From contig NC_088645.1 in the NCBI RefSeq assembly GCF_964019385.1, positions 29,109,294 through 29,173,293 on the forward strand: a stretch of DNA of 64,000 bases. Reading direction: 5' to 3'. The translations under genes and the position numbers were made by a program. The DNA comes from Sycon ciliatum (lineage: Eukaryota > Porifera > Calcarea > Leucosolenida > Sycettidae). Below the pieces are notes generated by a model, which did no database searches, was not told where the DNA came from, and saw only the letters and a program-made list of their open reading frames with translations. This document shows positions 23,341 to 33,081 of this stretch, piece by piece; the first letter of the stretch is position 1, and the number at the start of each line of letters is the position of its first letter.

Positions 23341-25511
23341 GGATAGACGGCCAATGCATTTCTCCAGATCCAGAGAAGATCAAGGCCGTGCATAACTGGC
23401 CTGTCCCGACGACGGTCACGCACGTAAGACAGTTTCTGGGATTCGCTAATTACTTTCGAAGGTTCATTAACCATTTCTCGGCCATCTCCAAACCCCTGGA
23501 GGAACTGACAGGGAAACATGTGCGCTTGGAGTGGAATCAGACTCGACAGGAGGCATTTGAGCGATTGAAGTCTGCTCTGCTGGATGCACCAGTGTTGCGA
23601 CTAGCAAACGTCAGTCAGGATTTCCGCGTTGAGACTGACGCAAGTGACTTTGCTGTGGCAGGAGTCTTAACGCAGCAAGCAGAGGACCAGTCCTGGCATC
23701 CTGTGGCTTACGTGAGCCGAAAGCTGTCTTCTGCCGAACGGAATTACACGGCCGCCGAGCGAGAAACTTTGGCTGTAGTGTACGCCCTGCAGTGCTGGCG
23801 AGTCTACCTATTTCGCCACTTTCAACTCTACACCGACAACATGGGAGTTGTCTACCTCAGGACCAAACCAAACTTAACCAAGAGAGAGGCTCGATGGATT
23901 GAATTCCTGGCCGACTATGACTACACGGTACATCACAAGCCAGGGAAGTGTAACATAGCAGACCCGTTGTCACGTCGACCAGACTTGGAACTGAATGGAA
24001 TCGAGTTCTCTCTGGATGTGAATCAAGGAATTGCGAATCAGATCTCAGCAGGGTATGATAGTGACCCAGAGCTTTCGCCAGTAATCAAGCGCTTGATGGC
24101 TTGCAGCGAAGACGCCATGCATGAGCGATACGTCTGGAACAGTGTGGACCGGCGTCTATACCTAGTAACATCGGGCGATGCTCGCCTCTGCATTCCTCGC
24201 GGTCCGGTACGGCTGCAACTGCTCAAACAGAATCATGATTGCCTGACGGCCGGCCATCCGGGGAGAGACAGGACCTACCTGAAGCTGAGCAGATACTTCT
24301 ATTGGCCAGGCATGAGAAGTACTGTGAAGGACTTCGTTAAATCTTGCGACCGGTGCCAACGCGTAAAGGGTAGCCAGACCAAGGCAGGACTGTTGCAGTC
24401 CCTTCCAGTCCCCGAACAGCCCTGGACAGACATCAGCATGGATTTCATCATGGCACTGCCGCTGACCTGCCGAGGACATAGCGCCATTCTAACCTTTGTG
24501 GACCGTCTGACGAAGTATGTGCACCTGATCCCGACGACTGTTCATGTTGACTCTAAGGAGGCAGCCCGATTGTACGTGGATCATGTGTTTGCTGCCCATG
24601 GCTTGAGCAAAACGATAGTTTGTGATCGAGATCCGCGATTCACGTCGGCGTTCTTCAAGGAGGTTTTCAGTATTCTTGGCGTGGAGCTAAAAATGAGCAC
24701 GGCCAACCACCCGCAGACCGATGGCATGACTGAGCGTGTGAACCGTGTCATTGAGGATACGCTAAGAGCTTTCGTCAACCATAGGCAAAACAATTGGGAT
24801 GAACTCCTATCGCTATGTGAGTTTGCGATCAACAATGCCGATCAAGCGTCAACAGGTAACACGCCATTTTTCCTCAACCATGGATGCCATCCAGTTACTC
24901 CCTCGAGCTTATTGACGAAGCAGAAAGCTGGAGCTGGCATGGACACGAATGGTCCGCTGTCATGGCTGGATGGCCGCGTAGAGGCACTACGTGAGGCACA
25001 GGATGCCATCGTGGCGGCGCATGCCCGGCAATCATTGTATGCGGATCGAGGACGGGTGGAGGACGCCCTGAAGGAGGGGGATGAGGTGTTGGTCTTCAGG
25101 GACTTCCTGCTGACGCCTGAGGAACGAGACAGGCCTTCACACAAATTAAGGCTCAAGTGGTATGGGCCGTTCAAGGTGCAGAAGAAAGTGGCCCCGAATG
25201 CGTACAGATTAGCTCTTCCAAGAATCATTCGGGCCCATCCAGTGTTCAATATTGCTGCCCTCAAGCTGTACCATGGCAATAAGATACCGGGCCGTACTCA
25301 GCCGGCACCTCCACCCCTAACCGATGCGGATGGCCATACGCGGTACATTGTCGAAAAGGTGTTGTCGCACAAGAAGAGAGGACGGCGCACGCAGTACCTA
25401 GTGAAATGGAAGGGCTACCGAGATGCCACCTGGGAGCCGGAGGAATACTTGATGGATGAAGCAGGAAACGCTATTATTCCGCTGAAAACCTACCTGGACC
25501 GTTTTTCATAA
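23341..25511 (+). pseudogene. pol: G1 pol: end of RT, RNase H, integrase, chromodomain
   Basis: The frame is open from 23286 to the stop at 25509-25511 (741 codons), but only about codon 20 onward is element sequence. Recognisable parts: the RT end with FLGFANYFRRF; RNase H with ETDASDF (Asp118) and YTDNMG (Asp184); the integrase HHCC finger (H317, H324, C354, C357); the DDE core at D386, D447 and E483 with 35 residues between the last two; and a chromodomain at residues about 686-741 with YLVKWKGY and TWEPEEYL. The chromodomain places it with the chromoviruses, where it guides integration to marked chromatin. Without protease and the RT active site it cannot replicate on its own. Confidence 0.88.
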
Positions 25512-25763
25512 AATTGCTATTTAATTGGCAGCCACAGTTGTATTGCTAGTTTCTACGTGTTGCAATAGAAATGTAGCATTCTGCATGATTAGGATAGTGC
25601 TTCCCTGCCAGCCAGGCGTTATTTGCAGAGGACATGCACTGGATCTTGAGTTCATCAGTGTTGTTTTCGGCTACCATGCATTCCACATATCCATGCATGA
25701 TCATTAGTTACCATAACTGTTCCTTCGAATTGGTACTGTTCTGACAGTTGAGAGGGGGAATGG

Positions 25764-25944
25764 TGTAACAGATTCACTGTTACTACTAACACTCGGAATA
25801 GGATACACTTATCACCAGCTATTATCACGCTGCTGCTGTTAGGTGTTATGTCCATCATTGCTTATTCATGTATATAAGAATGCATTATGGCAAGGATCAT
25901 TGCTTATTCCAAGAATGACTACTGAAGTTAGTTGGACTGTTACA
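25764..25944 (+). repeat. G1 3' LTR
   Basis: 181 bp matching 22375-22555 with a few substitutions. It is preceded by the purine-rich GAGAGGGGGAATGG, a good polypurine tract. Confidence 0.9.
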
Positions 25945-26639
25945 CTGGAGAGAGTAAACGGGAACGAATGAAAACATTAGTCCCTTATTCTATGCACCAA
26001 AAGCCCTAAAAATAGTGTAACGCTGATGACAACGGGACGTAAGTGTCTTCCGGGAAGGCTAGGGTGAGCTGTAAAATCGTGTACGTCTCTTACGACACGA
26101 CATGCAGCAGTCGTTGCGTCATTCAACTGCGAACGGCGACAGTCATAAGGCACGGTCCGTGACGGGGTGAATTTTGGACCTCATTTCTTGTTTTTCGGGA
26201 CTCCTTTTCAATTATTCCTCCTTCAATGATGGGGGATCAAGTTCACAATACCAGGTTTTCATGAAGACCAAAAAAGTAGCTTTGAAAAGTGTGCCATTCA
26301 AATAATAGCTCCAGGAAATGATATACCAGTTCGTCTGTTACGCTCCTGAGCTACCCCTAAATTATGTTTGTTTCTTTTATTTAAATTCGTTTAGAGCACA
26401 GGCAATTCTGCCTTCTCACCAGAGGAAAAACCTCCGGTTCCTGCTAAGAACGAATATGTATCATGTTATGAGAGAAGGAAATATTAAAAAGAATCATAAC
26501 ATGATAATTCCAAAGCACAAAGTATGTATATAATTCAAATGGGTGTGTGTATGTGTAAGCATGCAGTGAAGAAAACACCGAGAAAACATGCAGTAATGTT
26601 TAGGGATGCCGAGCAAGGTGGTTACAAATTACAATTAAT
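25945..26639. other. Unrecognised interval between G1 and the LINE fragment
   Basis: AT-rich sequence with short ORFs only. A small inverted repeat (ATCATGTTATGA and its complement, about 26459-26505) is the one visible structure. No further exon of the membrane protein could be supported. Confidence 0.5.
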
Positions 26640-27545
26640 TCTGTTCAGAGCCAGTTTAAAGGCAACCGCCGCACTGTGGAGGCGAATATCGCTGGGAAGG
26701 GCATTCCAAAGAGTGCTTCACACAAATGTCAATGACTGACGACCGGAAGGTCCAGGCAGGAAAGGCACTTGCAGTAGCCGCTGCTCCTGTCCTCGAGTAA
26801 TTCGGCGATCATCCCGGGATGCTTGGCCTGTGTTAGCCATCAACTAAAAGTAGGTGCAGAAAAGAGGAATTGCAAGATCATGTAGGCAAAGGAAAACAAA
26901 AAACAAAACCTTGTAGTTAAAAATGTGAGTTAGGGATCGAATAGATAAGCGCACGAGGAGGGGGGCTGTGGATGCACGGCTGGAGAGTCGGAAAATTGCA
27001 CGAATTCCGGATTTGCTGGATTGGATTAAACGACTCTGCAGCTGCTGTGTCAGCGACGGGAAGAATGCATTGGATGCGTACGTCAGTCGTGCTTGCACAA
27101 TGCCAATGTACCAAAGTCTGCGGGCTCTTATGGGCAGAGATCGCCCATGGCGCCATAGCTGGCTGATGGCGACTGACGCGTTCTGCACAACACTGGAGAC
27201 ATGTGGCTGCCCGGATAGCTGGTCATCAATGGTTACGCCAAGGTATTTGGCAGTGGAGGTAACAGTTAAGGCTTGATCCTTACATTTCACGACTGGTATG
27301 TTGCCAGTGAGTCCCCGAGGTTGAATTACCATGACTTGGGTTTTGCCGGTATTCAGCAGAAGCCCAATTTCAGAGAGCCAGTCAGACAGACGTGTCACAG
27401 CCGTAGTCAACGTCTTGCAAACAGTGTCCAGATCTGAATCCGAATAATCTAGGACGATGTCGTCCGCGAACTCCTGATGAACAACAATGCAAGGTATGAC
27501 GTTGGAAATGTCACTCGTGTAAAAGCCAAAGAATAAATACCATAT
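26640..27545 (-). pseudogene. LINE reverse transcriptase C-terminal fragment
   Basis: The minus-strand frame from about 27545 contains LYTSDIS-like and EFADDIVL (motif C; F-A-D-D at 27470-27459), then AKYLGVTIDDQLSGQPH, which is usual after the RT core in CR1/Jockey-group LINEs. The same frame continues past a TAG at 26844-26846 and a TGA near 26720 into a LINE-like C-terminal region with TLWNALPSDIRLHSAAVAF. RT motifs A and B and the endonuclease are absent, so the copy is 5'-truncated and carries at least two stops. It is related to, but not the same family as, the LINEs at 19420 and 46239. Confidence 0.72.
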
Positions 27546-27727
27546 GTGACATCAGACCTTCTCTTGCTAAAACTCAAGTCCTGTTAGCAATTCTGCGAGT
27601 TATCAAGGGAAGCGCGGGTGTTCGAAATGTTAAAAATTTCCAAGTACGAATCGGGAGCAGTCGGCGCACGACACCGTCTCCTGTTCACACTCAAAATGCT
27701 GTTGCGTAGGCTAGCGTCCCCGTCTAC

Positions 27728-27910
27728 TGTAACAGGTTTAATCAAACTTGAAAAGTAAGAGGCCTGGTTGAGCGTGCCTCGACCAGTTATATGCAAAATG
27801 TGATAATATACATGTGGCAATGGCGCCAATGAAGGTGCTAATAGACAGGCGTAAGACGCATGAGGTGCGAGGGAGTGTAAAGTTATAGAGAACAGGGGAA
27901 AACTGTTACA
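27728..27910 (-). repeat. G2 3' LTR
   Basis: 183 bp with TGTAACAG...CTGTTACA ends. Base for base it is the same as 32628-32810. TCTAC immediately outside (27723-27727) is the target duplication. Confidence 0.95.
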
Positions 27911-28109
27911 TCATCCCCCTCCTATGGAGAGGAAGGAGCTTATAACCCAAATGCTCAAGTGGAATAGAGTACAATAAGCGCAAACACGTGCGAGACGAAA
28001 AAAGGCTTCGCACTGAAGTAACACAATAAGACGACTGAAACTCCATGCAAATAAAGTGTAATAAGCTCAACAAATGTGTAAGGTGAAACTAGAAGTTCAA
28101 CTGCAAAAC

Positions 28110-31100
28110 TCAGCGGGCAGAAGCCAAGGTTTTGTACTTCTGAAGTGGAACAATGTCATTACCAGATTCATCCAACAAATAATGTTCAGGCTCCCAAGTG
28201 GCATCAGAGTAGCCTTGCCACTTGACTAGGTACTGAAGCTGATTCTGCCGGCGGCGGTGACTGAGAATGTTCTCCACCACATAGCGGGCATGACCATCAA
28301 GGTCCGTGATAGGCGGAGGCGTAGGCTGTCTCCTATTAGGAATAGCGTTCTTCTCGTAGGCACGGAGTGCCGACACATTAAATACCGGGTGACAGCGGCT
28401 GGTATGAGGCAACTTGAGCTTGTAGGCATTCGGGCCGACCACATGGGTTATAGGAAAGGGGCCAAACCACTTGGGGCGTAATTTATGGGATGGTCGGTCC
28501 CGAGCTTCAGGAGTCAGGAGGAAATCCCGGTAGACCATTACCAAATCTCCCACCTTCAGCTTTCCCTCGACCCTTGTCCGATCTGCATAGAAGGCCTGAC
28601 GAGCTTGAGCTGCCACTAGCGCATCTTGTGAGATCTTGACCGCGTCTTGTCTTGCTTGCAACCAATCAGCTGAATCTCTGCCTCCCTGAATAGGGTTGAG
28701 GAAGTCGGGTGGCGCTCTGGGATTTAGACCGTAATTTAAGAAGAACGGTGTGTTTCCTGTAGATGATTGAGTAGCGCTGTTGATAGAAAACTCACAGAGA
28801 GGTAGGAGCATATCCCAGTTATCTTGTTTATGATTTACAAAAGCCCTCAGCACATCCTCTACTATTCTGTTTACTCGTTCAGTTAGGCCATCTGTCTGAG
28901 GGTGATTGGCAGTACTAAATGCTAGTTTCGTTCCTAAGCGATCAAACAATTCCTGAAAAAATGCTGCCGTAAATCTTGGATCACGATCACATACAATACT
29001 AGAACTCAAACCATGAAGTCGAAATACATGTTGAATATACAGATCAGCACTTCCTTTAGCGTCAATAGTAGAGGAAGTAGGTGCTAAATGTACACACTTT
29101 GTCAAGCGGTCTACAAATACATATATAGCATCATGACCTGTATCGGTTCTAGGCAAACCCATGATAAAATCCATCGAGATATCCGCCCACGGCTGACTGG
29201 GCACTGGTAAATTCTGCAAGAGACCAGTTTTTAGCTGGCCGCCTTTAACTCGTTGGCAGACGTCACATGACTTGACAAACGCCTTTACATCCAGTCCCAT
29301 TCTGGGCCAATAGAAATATCTAGAGAGTCTGAAATAGGTGCGATCTCGACCGGGATGCCCCGCAGTCACACAGTCATGGTATTCTTGAAGCAGCGCGAGT
29401 CGGAGTTTGCTACTCTTTGGAATGCATAACCTGTTCTGTGGTGAAGATCTGAGATAAAGATAACCGGGTGTTTCATTTAGAAGGTAACGGTCGTGCAGAT
29501 TGTCATGGCTTGAATTTTCCAGTCTCCTGATAATGGGAGCAAGATCCTTGTCGCACTTGTAACCGCTGACAATTAACTGCGCTAAGTCTGGATTAATCTC
29601 TAGGGTATGCTCTATGGCATTCAACTGAATGTTAGGAGGATAGGATGACCCGCCTATTTCAGAATCACTGAACAGATCTGGACGGCGTGAAAGCGGGTCG
29701 GCAATGTTTTTCTTTCCTGGTTTGTGAAAGACCGTAAAGTCATAGTCAGCTAAAAACTCTACCCATCTTGCCTCACGCTTGGTGAGAGTCGGTTTGGTTC
29801 GTAAATAGACAACACCCATATTATCAGTCATCAGGTCAAAGTGGCGGAATAGATAGATTCTCCAGCACTTTAATGCAAATACCACAGCCAACGTTTCCCT
29901 CTCGGCCGCAGTATAGTTGCGTTCTGCAGCTGACAGTTTCCGACTACAATAGGCTACGGGATGCAAATCCATATCTTCTCCCTGCTGCAGGAGCACACCC
30001 GCCACGGCAAAGTCACTTGCGTCAGTTTCTACCATGAAGCTTTTCTCAACATCGGCCAGTTGCAACACTGGCGCCTCGAGTAATGCTGATTTTAGAGACT
30101 CGAATGCCTTCTGTCTAGCAGCGCTCCATTCAAAGCGTGAATTTTTTCCGGTGATTTCTTCTAATGGACGAGAGATGGTCGAGTGTCGATCTATGAACCT
30201 TCGGAAATAGTTTGCAAAGCCAAGAAACTTCCTCACATCAGTTACTGACGACGGAGTTGGCCATGTTTCCACAGCACTTATCTTCTTGGGATCAGGGGAA
30301 ATTGATGTGCCGTTGATTTTATGCCCCAAGAAGAGAACTTCTCTCACGCCGAATTCGCATTTAGACTGTTTGCAATACAGCTCACTATTTCTAAGTGTTT
30401 CTAGAACTGTTTGAAGATGATGCTGATGATCTTCCCAGGTCTTGCTGAAAACTAGAATGTCATCCAAGAATACTACAACGAATTTTCGGAGATGCGGTTG
30501 CAGAATAGAGTTCATGAGTGACTGAAAGGTGGCCGGGGCATTAGTCAGCCCGAATCCCATGACTCTAAATTGGAAGTGGCCGAACGGTGTATTAATGGCC
30601 GTCTTAGAAACATCCGAGTCTTGAATTCTGATTTGATTGTAGCCTGACCGCAAGTCCAACTTGGAGAAATATGCACTGCCCTGGATCGTGTCGAATAAGT
30701 CATCAATATTAGGAAGACAAGCTTTGTTTTTGATCGTAATTCTATTCAATTCTCGCCAATCGCACACCATTCTCAGAGTACCATCCGACTTTTTCACAAA
30801 AAACACAGGTGCACCGTATGGCGACTTACTTGGCTCAATGAATCCCTTCTCAAGTAATTCTGATAGCTGTGACTGGAGCTCGTCCATCTCTGGTTTCGGC
30901 AGGCGGTAGGCGGGTCGAGACGGTGGTCTGGCTCCATCTTCTATCTGGATTTCATGGTCGACTGGTCTCTTCGGTGGAAGCTCATTCGGCAGCTCGTCTG
31001 GAAATAAATCCTGGTACCTCTTGAGCAGGTTCTGGATGTCTTGTTGCTCTGATTCCTGGAGTTGTGGCCCGGAACGATTCTCCTCGTTTGCAGCAGTGAC

Positions 31101-31766
31101 CCATGCAAGAAACCCCTCGGCTCCACTCCTCAGGGCATGACGAGCTTGTCGGCCACTGATAAACATGCTTTCCACAGATGGCCGGTCGGCTGTCGGCGGG
31201 TTAGCTGAAGGCAATTTGGCAACAAAGGGCTCACCGTCCAACTGAACTTCGTTCGTACGGAAGTTGATGCTGGGGTTGTTCCTTGTAAGCCACGGCTTGC
31301 CAAGAATAGCGTCGTAGCGAGTCAGGGGATACACAGTAAAGTGCTGTTCCTCACTGAAGCCCCCGACTGTCACCCTTAGCGTGCGTGTGGAAATCTGCGG
31401 GACCTCGCTGGTCGAGCCGTCCGCCAATGTTACGCTCAGCACTGCTGAGCTTGCATCCGTGTCAAGATGATGCTTTCGAACAAAACTGTCTGCAATGAAG
31501 TCATGCGTCGAACCGGAATCTATCAGCATCACTGCACGGCCACCGCCGATCTTTCCCTGTATGCGCAGTAGGTCGTGTTCAGGTTCATTGCCGACGCTGA
31601 CGTTGCTGACATGACACCTTTCTGCAACGGGACAATTATTTCCTACAGCTATGGGTGTCTCCGGCTCCGTAGGTTCCTGGAGAGCAACGTCTTCAACCTC
31701 CAGAGCTCCGAACCGGTTAGCGACTGGTACCGGCGTGGGCGCTTGGGTCGTCGCCAGTAAGCGCAC
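28110..31766 (-). CDS. pol: G2 Pol polyprotein (protease, RT, RNase H, integrase, chromodomain)
   Basis: 1,218 codons without a stop. Domains by residue: aspartic protease with LIDSGST (Asp83); reverse transcriptase about 300-480 with LDLRSGYNQI (Asp371) and FLDD (433-436); RNase H from ETDASDF (Asp582); integrase with HHCC finger (H797, H804, C834, C837) and DDE core D866, D927, E963; chromodomain about 1161-1218 with YLVKWQGY and TWEPEHYL. Cytoplasmic and nuclear steps of replication are known for the family. The listed first codon is a GTG in the open frame; the frame lies at -1 relative to gag and overlaps its end, so Pol is most likely made as a Gag-Pol fusion by frameshifting, not from its own start. 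Confidence 0.93.
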   Translation of the reverse strand: MRLLATTQAPTPVPVANRFGALEVEDVALQEPTEPETPIAVGNNCPVAERCHVSNVSVGNEPEHDLLRIQGKIGGGRAVMLIDSGSTHDFIADSFVRKHHLDTDASSAVLSVTLADGSTSEVPQISTRTLRVTVGGFSEEQHFTVYPLTRYDAILGKPWLTRNNPSINFRTNEVQLDGEPFVAKLPSANPPTADRPSVESMFISGRQARHALRSGAEGFLAWVTAANEENRSGPQLQESEQQDIQNLLKRYQDLFPDELPNELPPKRPVDHEIQIEDGARPPSRPAYRLPKPEMDELQSQLSELLEKGFIEPSKSPYGAPVFFVKKSDGTLRMVCDWRELNRITIKNKACLPNIDDLFDTIQGSAYFSKLDLRSGYNQIRIQDSDVSKTAINTPFGHFQFRVMGFGLTNAPATFQSLMNSILQPHLRKFVVVFLDDILVFSKTWEDHQHHLQTVLETLRNSELYCKQSKCEFGVREVLFLGHKINGTSISPDPKKISAVETWPTPSSVTDVRKFLGFANYFRRFIDRHSTISRPLEEITGKNSRFEWSAARQKAFESLKSALLEAPVLQLADVEKSFMVETDASDFAVAGVLLQQGEDMDLHPVAYCSRKLSAAERNYTAAERETLAVVFALKCWRIYLFRHFDLMTDNMGVVYLRTKPTLTKREARWVEFLADYDFTVFHKPGKKNIADPLSRRPDLFSDSEIGGSSYPPNIQLNAIEHTLEINPDLAQLIVSGYKCDKDLAPIIRRLENSSHDNLHDRYLLNETPGYLYLRSSPQNRLCIPKSSKLRLALLQEYHDCVTAGHPGRDRTYFRLSRYFYWPRMGLDVKAFVKSCDVCQRVKGGQLKTGLLQNLPVPSQPWADISMDFIMGLPRTDTGHDAIYVFVDRLTKCVHLAPTSSTIDAKGSADLYIQHVFRLHGLSSSIVCDRDPRFTAAFFQELFDRLGTKLAFSTANHPQTDGLTERVNRIVEDVLRAFVNHKQDNWDMLLPLCEFSINSATQSSTGNTPFFLNYGLNPRAPPDFLNPIQGGRDSADWLQARQDAVKISQDALVAAQARQAFYADRTRVEGKLKVGDLVMVYRDFLLTPEARDRPSHKLRPKWFGPFPITHVVGPNAYKLKLPHTSRCHPVFNVSALRAYEKNAIPNRRQPTPPPITDLDGHARYVVENILSHRRRQNQLQYLVKWQGYSDATWEPEHYLLDESGNDIVPLQKYKTLASAR

Positions 31767-31796
31767 CCCCTTTCTTACTGGCGACCAGCGTTTGGG
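31754..31796 (-). promoter_or_regulatory. G2 gag-pol frameshift signal: slippery heptamer plus stem-loop
   Basis: On the minus strand the last gag codons contain C CCA AAC (31796-31790), a canonical X XXY YYZ heptamer in the gag frame. Four bases later GTCGCCAGTAAG pairs perfectly with CTTACTGGCGAC across a 12-nt loop; the gag TAA sits in the 5' arm. A -1 shift enters the pol frame, which is open across the site. G3 keeps the heptamer and 10 bp of the stem, with a paired T-A to A-T change. Function inferred. Confidence 0.72.
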
Positions 31797-32614
31797 TAGC
31801 GCTGTCCACCCTCAGTACAGTCTTTAGCGAGGTGGCCTGGCTTCCTGCAAGCAAAGCAGTGTCCCATTGCTCGCAGTTGGACACGCTCTTGGTCCGTCAG
31901 CTTGCGGAGGCCCTGACCACGGAAGCTGGGCACGGAACGCGACTCTCTACTGGCTGGTGGCCCCGACGCCGGTGGCCCTGACGACTGCTCCACGGTGTTT
32001 GCTGCCATGACAGCTTGCTCCAGGGTACGTGGATGCTCACGCATGACCTGTCGCTGGATGTGCGGCACTAGACCCCTGACGAACAGCAGCGCTCTGGTGT
32101 GGTGGTCGATTTCCGGCACTTGCAGGCTGAGGCGAGTGAAAGCAGCAATGTATGCGTCCAGCGACCCGCGCTGCGCTGCGGAAATTAGTCCCATACTCGA
32201 TGTTTCCTCGTTGTGCCGTGGTCCGTACACATCGCCAAGTGCCGCTTTCAGAGCAGGCCAGTCGGAAAACACTTGGTTAGCTTCCAATGCCGCTATCAAC
32301 CAAAGACGAGCGTTTCCAGTCAAAAATCCTGCCGCGTAGTCGATCCTCTGTGCCGCATTTGGGAGTGCCAACGACCGTAGGGCCATGTCCATTGCAAACG
32401 TCCATTCTTTGAATGTAGCGGAATCTCCTCCAAACACAGGCGGCTCTTTCGTAAGGCGGGGTGTTGGCTCCCACGGTTCCGAGTTCGGATGTATCGTTCG
32501 GTTTCCTTGGCTAACGCGCTGAGCGGTCTTGATATCGTTTATCAGCCGAACGACGAGTACGAGGAGCGTAAGCAGAGCGACCAGAACACCCGCCAAAAGC
32601 AGAGTAGTAACCAT
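31775..32614 (-). CDS. gag: G2 Gag with N-terminal membrane-spanning segment
   Basis: 279 codons starting at an ATG (32614-32612) inside the primer-binding site. Residues about 3-25 are strongly hydrophobic (TLLLAGVLVALLTLLVLVV), followed by a charged linker. A retrotransposon-gag domain follows, from PPVFGGD (about 58) through NARLWLIAALEAN and RGLVPHIQRQVM. A CCHC knuckle CFACRKPGHLAKDC is near residues 252-265. The domain and knuckle fit particle formation and RNA binding. A hydrophobic N-terminus is not usual for chromovirus Gag; the same arrangement in G1 and G3 argues it is a lineage trait. The frame ends TAA, 10 bases before the first possible start of the pol frame. Confidence 0.9.
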   Translation of the reverse strand: MVTTLLLAGVLVALLTLLVLVVRLINDIKTAQRVSQGNRTIHPNSEPWEPTPRLTKEPPVFGGDSATFKEWTFAMDMALRSLALPNAAQRIDYAAGFLTGNARLWLIAALEANQVFSDWPALKAALGDVYGPRHNEETSSMGLISAAQRGSLDAYIAAFTRLSLQVPEIDHHTRALLFVRGLVPHIQRQVMREHPRTLEQAVMAANTVEQSSGPPASGPPASRESRSVPSFRGQGLRKLTDQERVQLRAMGHCFACRKPGHLAKDCTEGGQRYPNAGRQ

Positions 32615-32626
32615 CCTCTGCTACCA
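32611..32626 (-). other. G2 primer-binding site (initiator tRNA-Met)
   Basis: The minus strand reads TGGTAGCAGAGGATGG one base after the 5' LTR, identical to the complement of the animal initiator tRNA-Met 3' end including CCA. The gag ATG is part of it. Confidence 0.88.
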
Positions 32627-32627
32627 G

Positions 32628-32810
32628 TGTAACAGGTTTAATCAAACTTGAAAAGTAAGAGGCCTGGTTGAGCGTGCCTCGACCAGTTATATGCAAAATG
32701 TGATAATATACATGTGGCAATGGCGCCAATGAAGGTGCTAATAGACAGGCGTAAGACGCATGAGGTGCGAGGGAGTGTAAAGTTATAGAGAACAGGGGAA
32801 AACTGTTACA
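32628..32810 (-). repeat. G2 5' LTR
   Basis: 183 bp identical to 27728-27910. TCTAC follows at 32811-32815. Confidence 0.95.
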
Positions 32811-32815
32811 TCTAC

Positions 32816-32932
32816 GCCCGTCTACGGTATGAAAGTTGAATCGATCCAACTCTTCCTGTCGCTTCCCGATCCACACGGCGGCACGGCTGCGTTCCCGTTC
32901 CTGGTGTTCACATTAGACGCCGTCAGAGTCAC
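32816..32932. other. Host DNA between G2 and G3
   Basis: 117 bp left between two retrotransposons. Before G2 and G3 arrived it was continuous with the sequence ending at 27727 on the left and starting at 37861 on the right. No feature recognised. Confidence 0.6.
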
Positions 32933-33063
32933 TATAACAGTTTTACACCTACTTTCACCACTCACACCTTATCACCGTGTGTCACACCTACTCTCATATA
33001 CATAACCAGTAGATTGAGTAATAAACGCTCTCTTCTTCTTTCGCTCAATGAAGAACTATTACA
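32933..33063 (+). repeat. G3 5' LTR
   Basis: 131 bp. It starts TATAACAG where the 3' copy has TGTAACAG, so the terminal TG has mutated. It ends CTATTACA and contains AATAAA at 33020-33025. It differs from the 3' LTR at several positions. Confidence 0.9.
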
Positions 33064-33064
33064 T

Positions 33065-33081
33065 TGGTAGCAAGAGGATGG
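33065..33081 (+). other. G3 primer-binding site overlapping the gag start
   Basis: TGGTAGCAAGAGGATGG, identical to the G1 site, including one extra A relative to the initiator tRNA-Met complement. The gag ATG is at 33078-33080. Confidence 0.8.

Larger units (their letters stand above)
22375..25944 (+). mobile_element. G1: Ty3/gypsy chromodomain retrotransposon, internally deleted
   Basis: Bounded by two 181-bp LTRs of the TGTAACAG...CTGTTACA type. In order: PBS, 5' part of gag, foreign LINE fragment, pol from the end of RT through RNase H, integrase and chromodomain, and a polypurine tract at about 25750-25763. The rest of gag, the protease and most of RT are missing compared with G2. GAGAG occurs just before the element (22370-22374) and again at 25948-25952, three bases after the apparent LTR end. 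That may be the 5-bp target duplication, but it is ambiguous. Confidence 0.88.
27728..32810 (-). mobile_element. G2: complete Ty3/gypsy chromodomain retrotransposon
   Basis: 5,083 bp flanked by the 5-bp target duplication TCTAC (27723-27727 and 32811-32815). Both 183-bp LTRs read identically. The PBS is a perfect 16-nt match to the complement of animal initiator tRNA-Met, there is a purine tract next to the 3' LTR (27911-27925), and gag (279 codons) and pol (1,218 codons) are uninterrupted. No env-like ORF. It is the reference copy for interpreting G1 and G3 and may be able to move. Confidence 0.95.
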
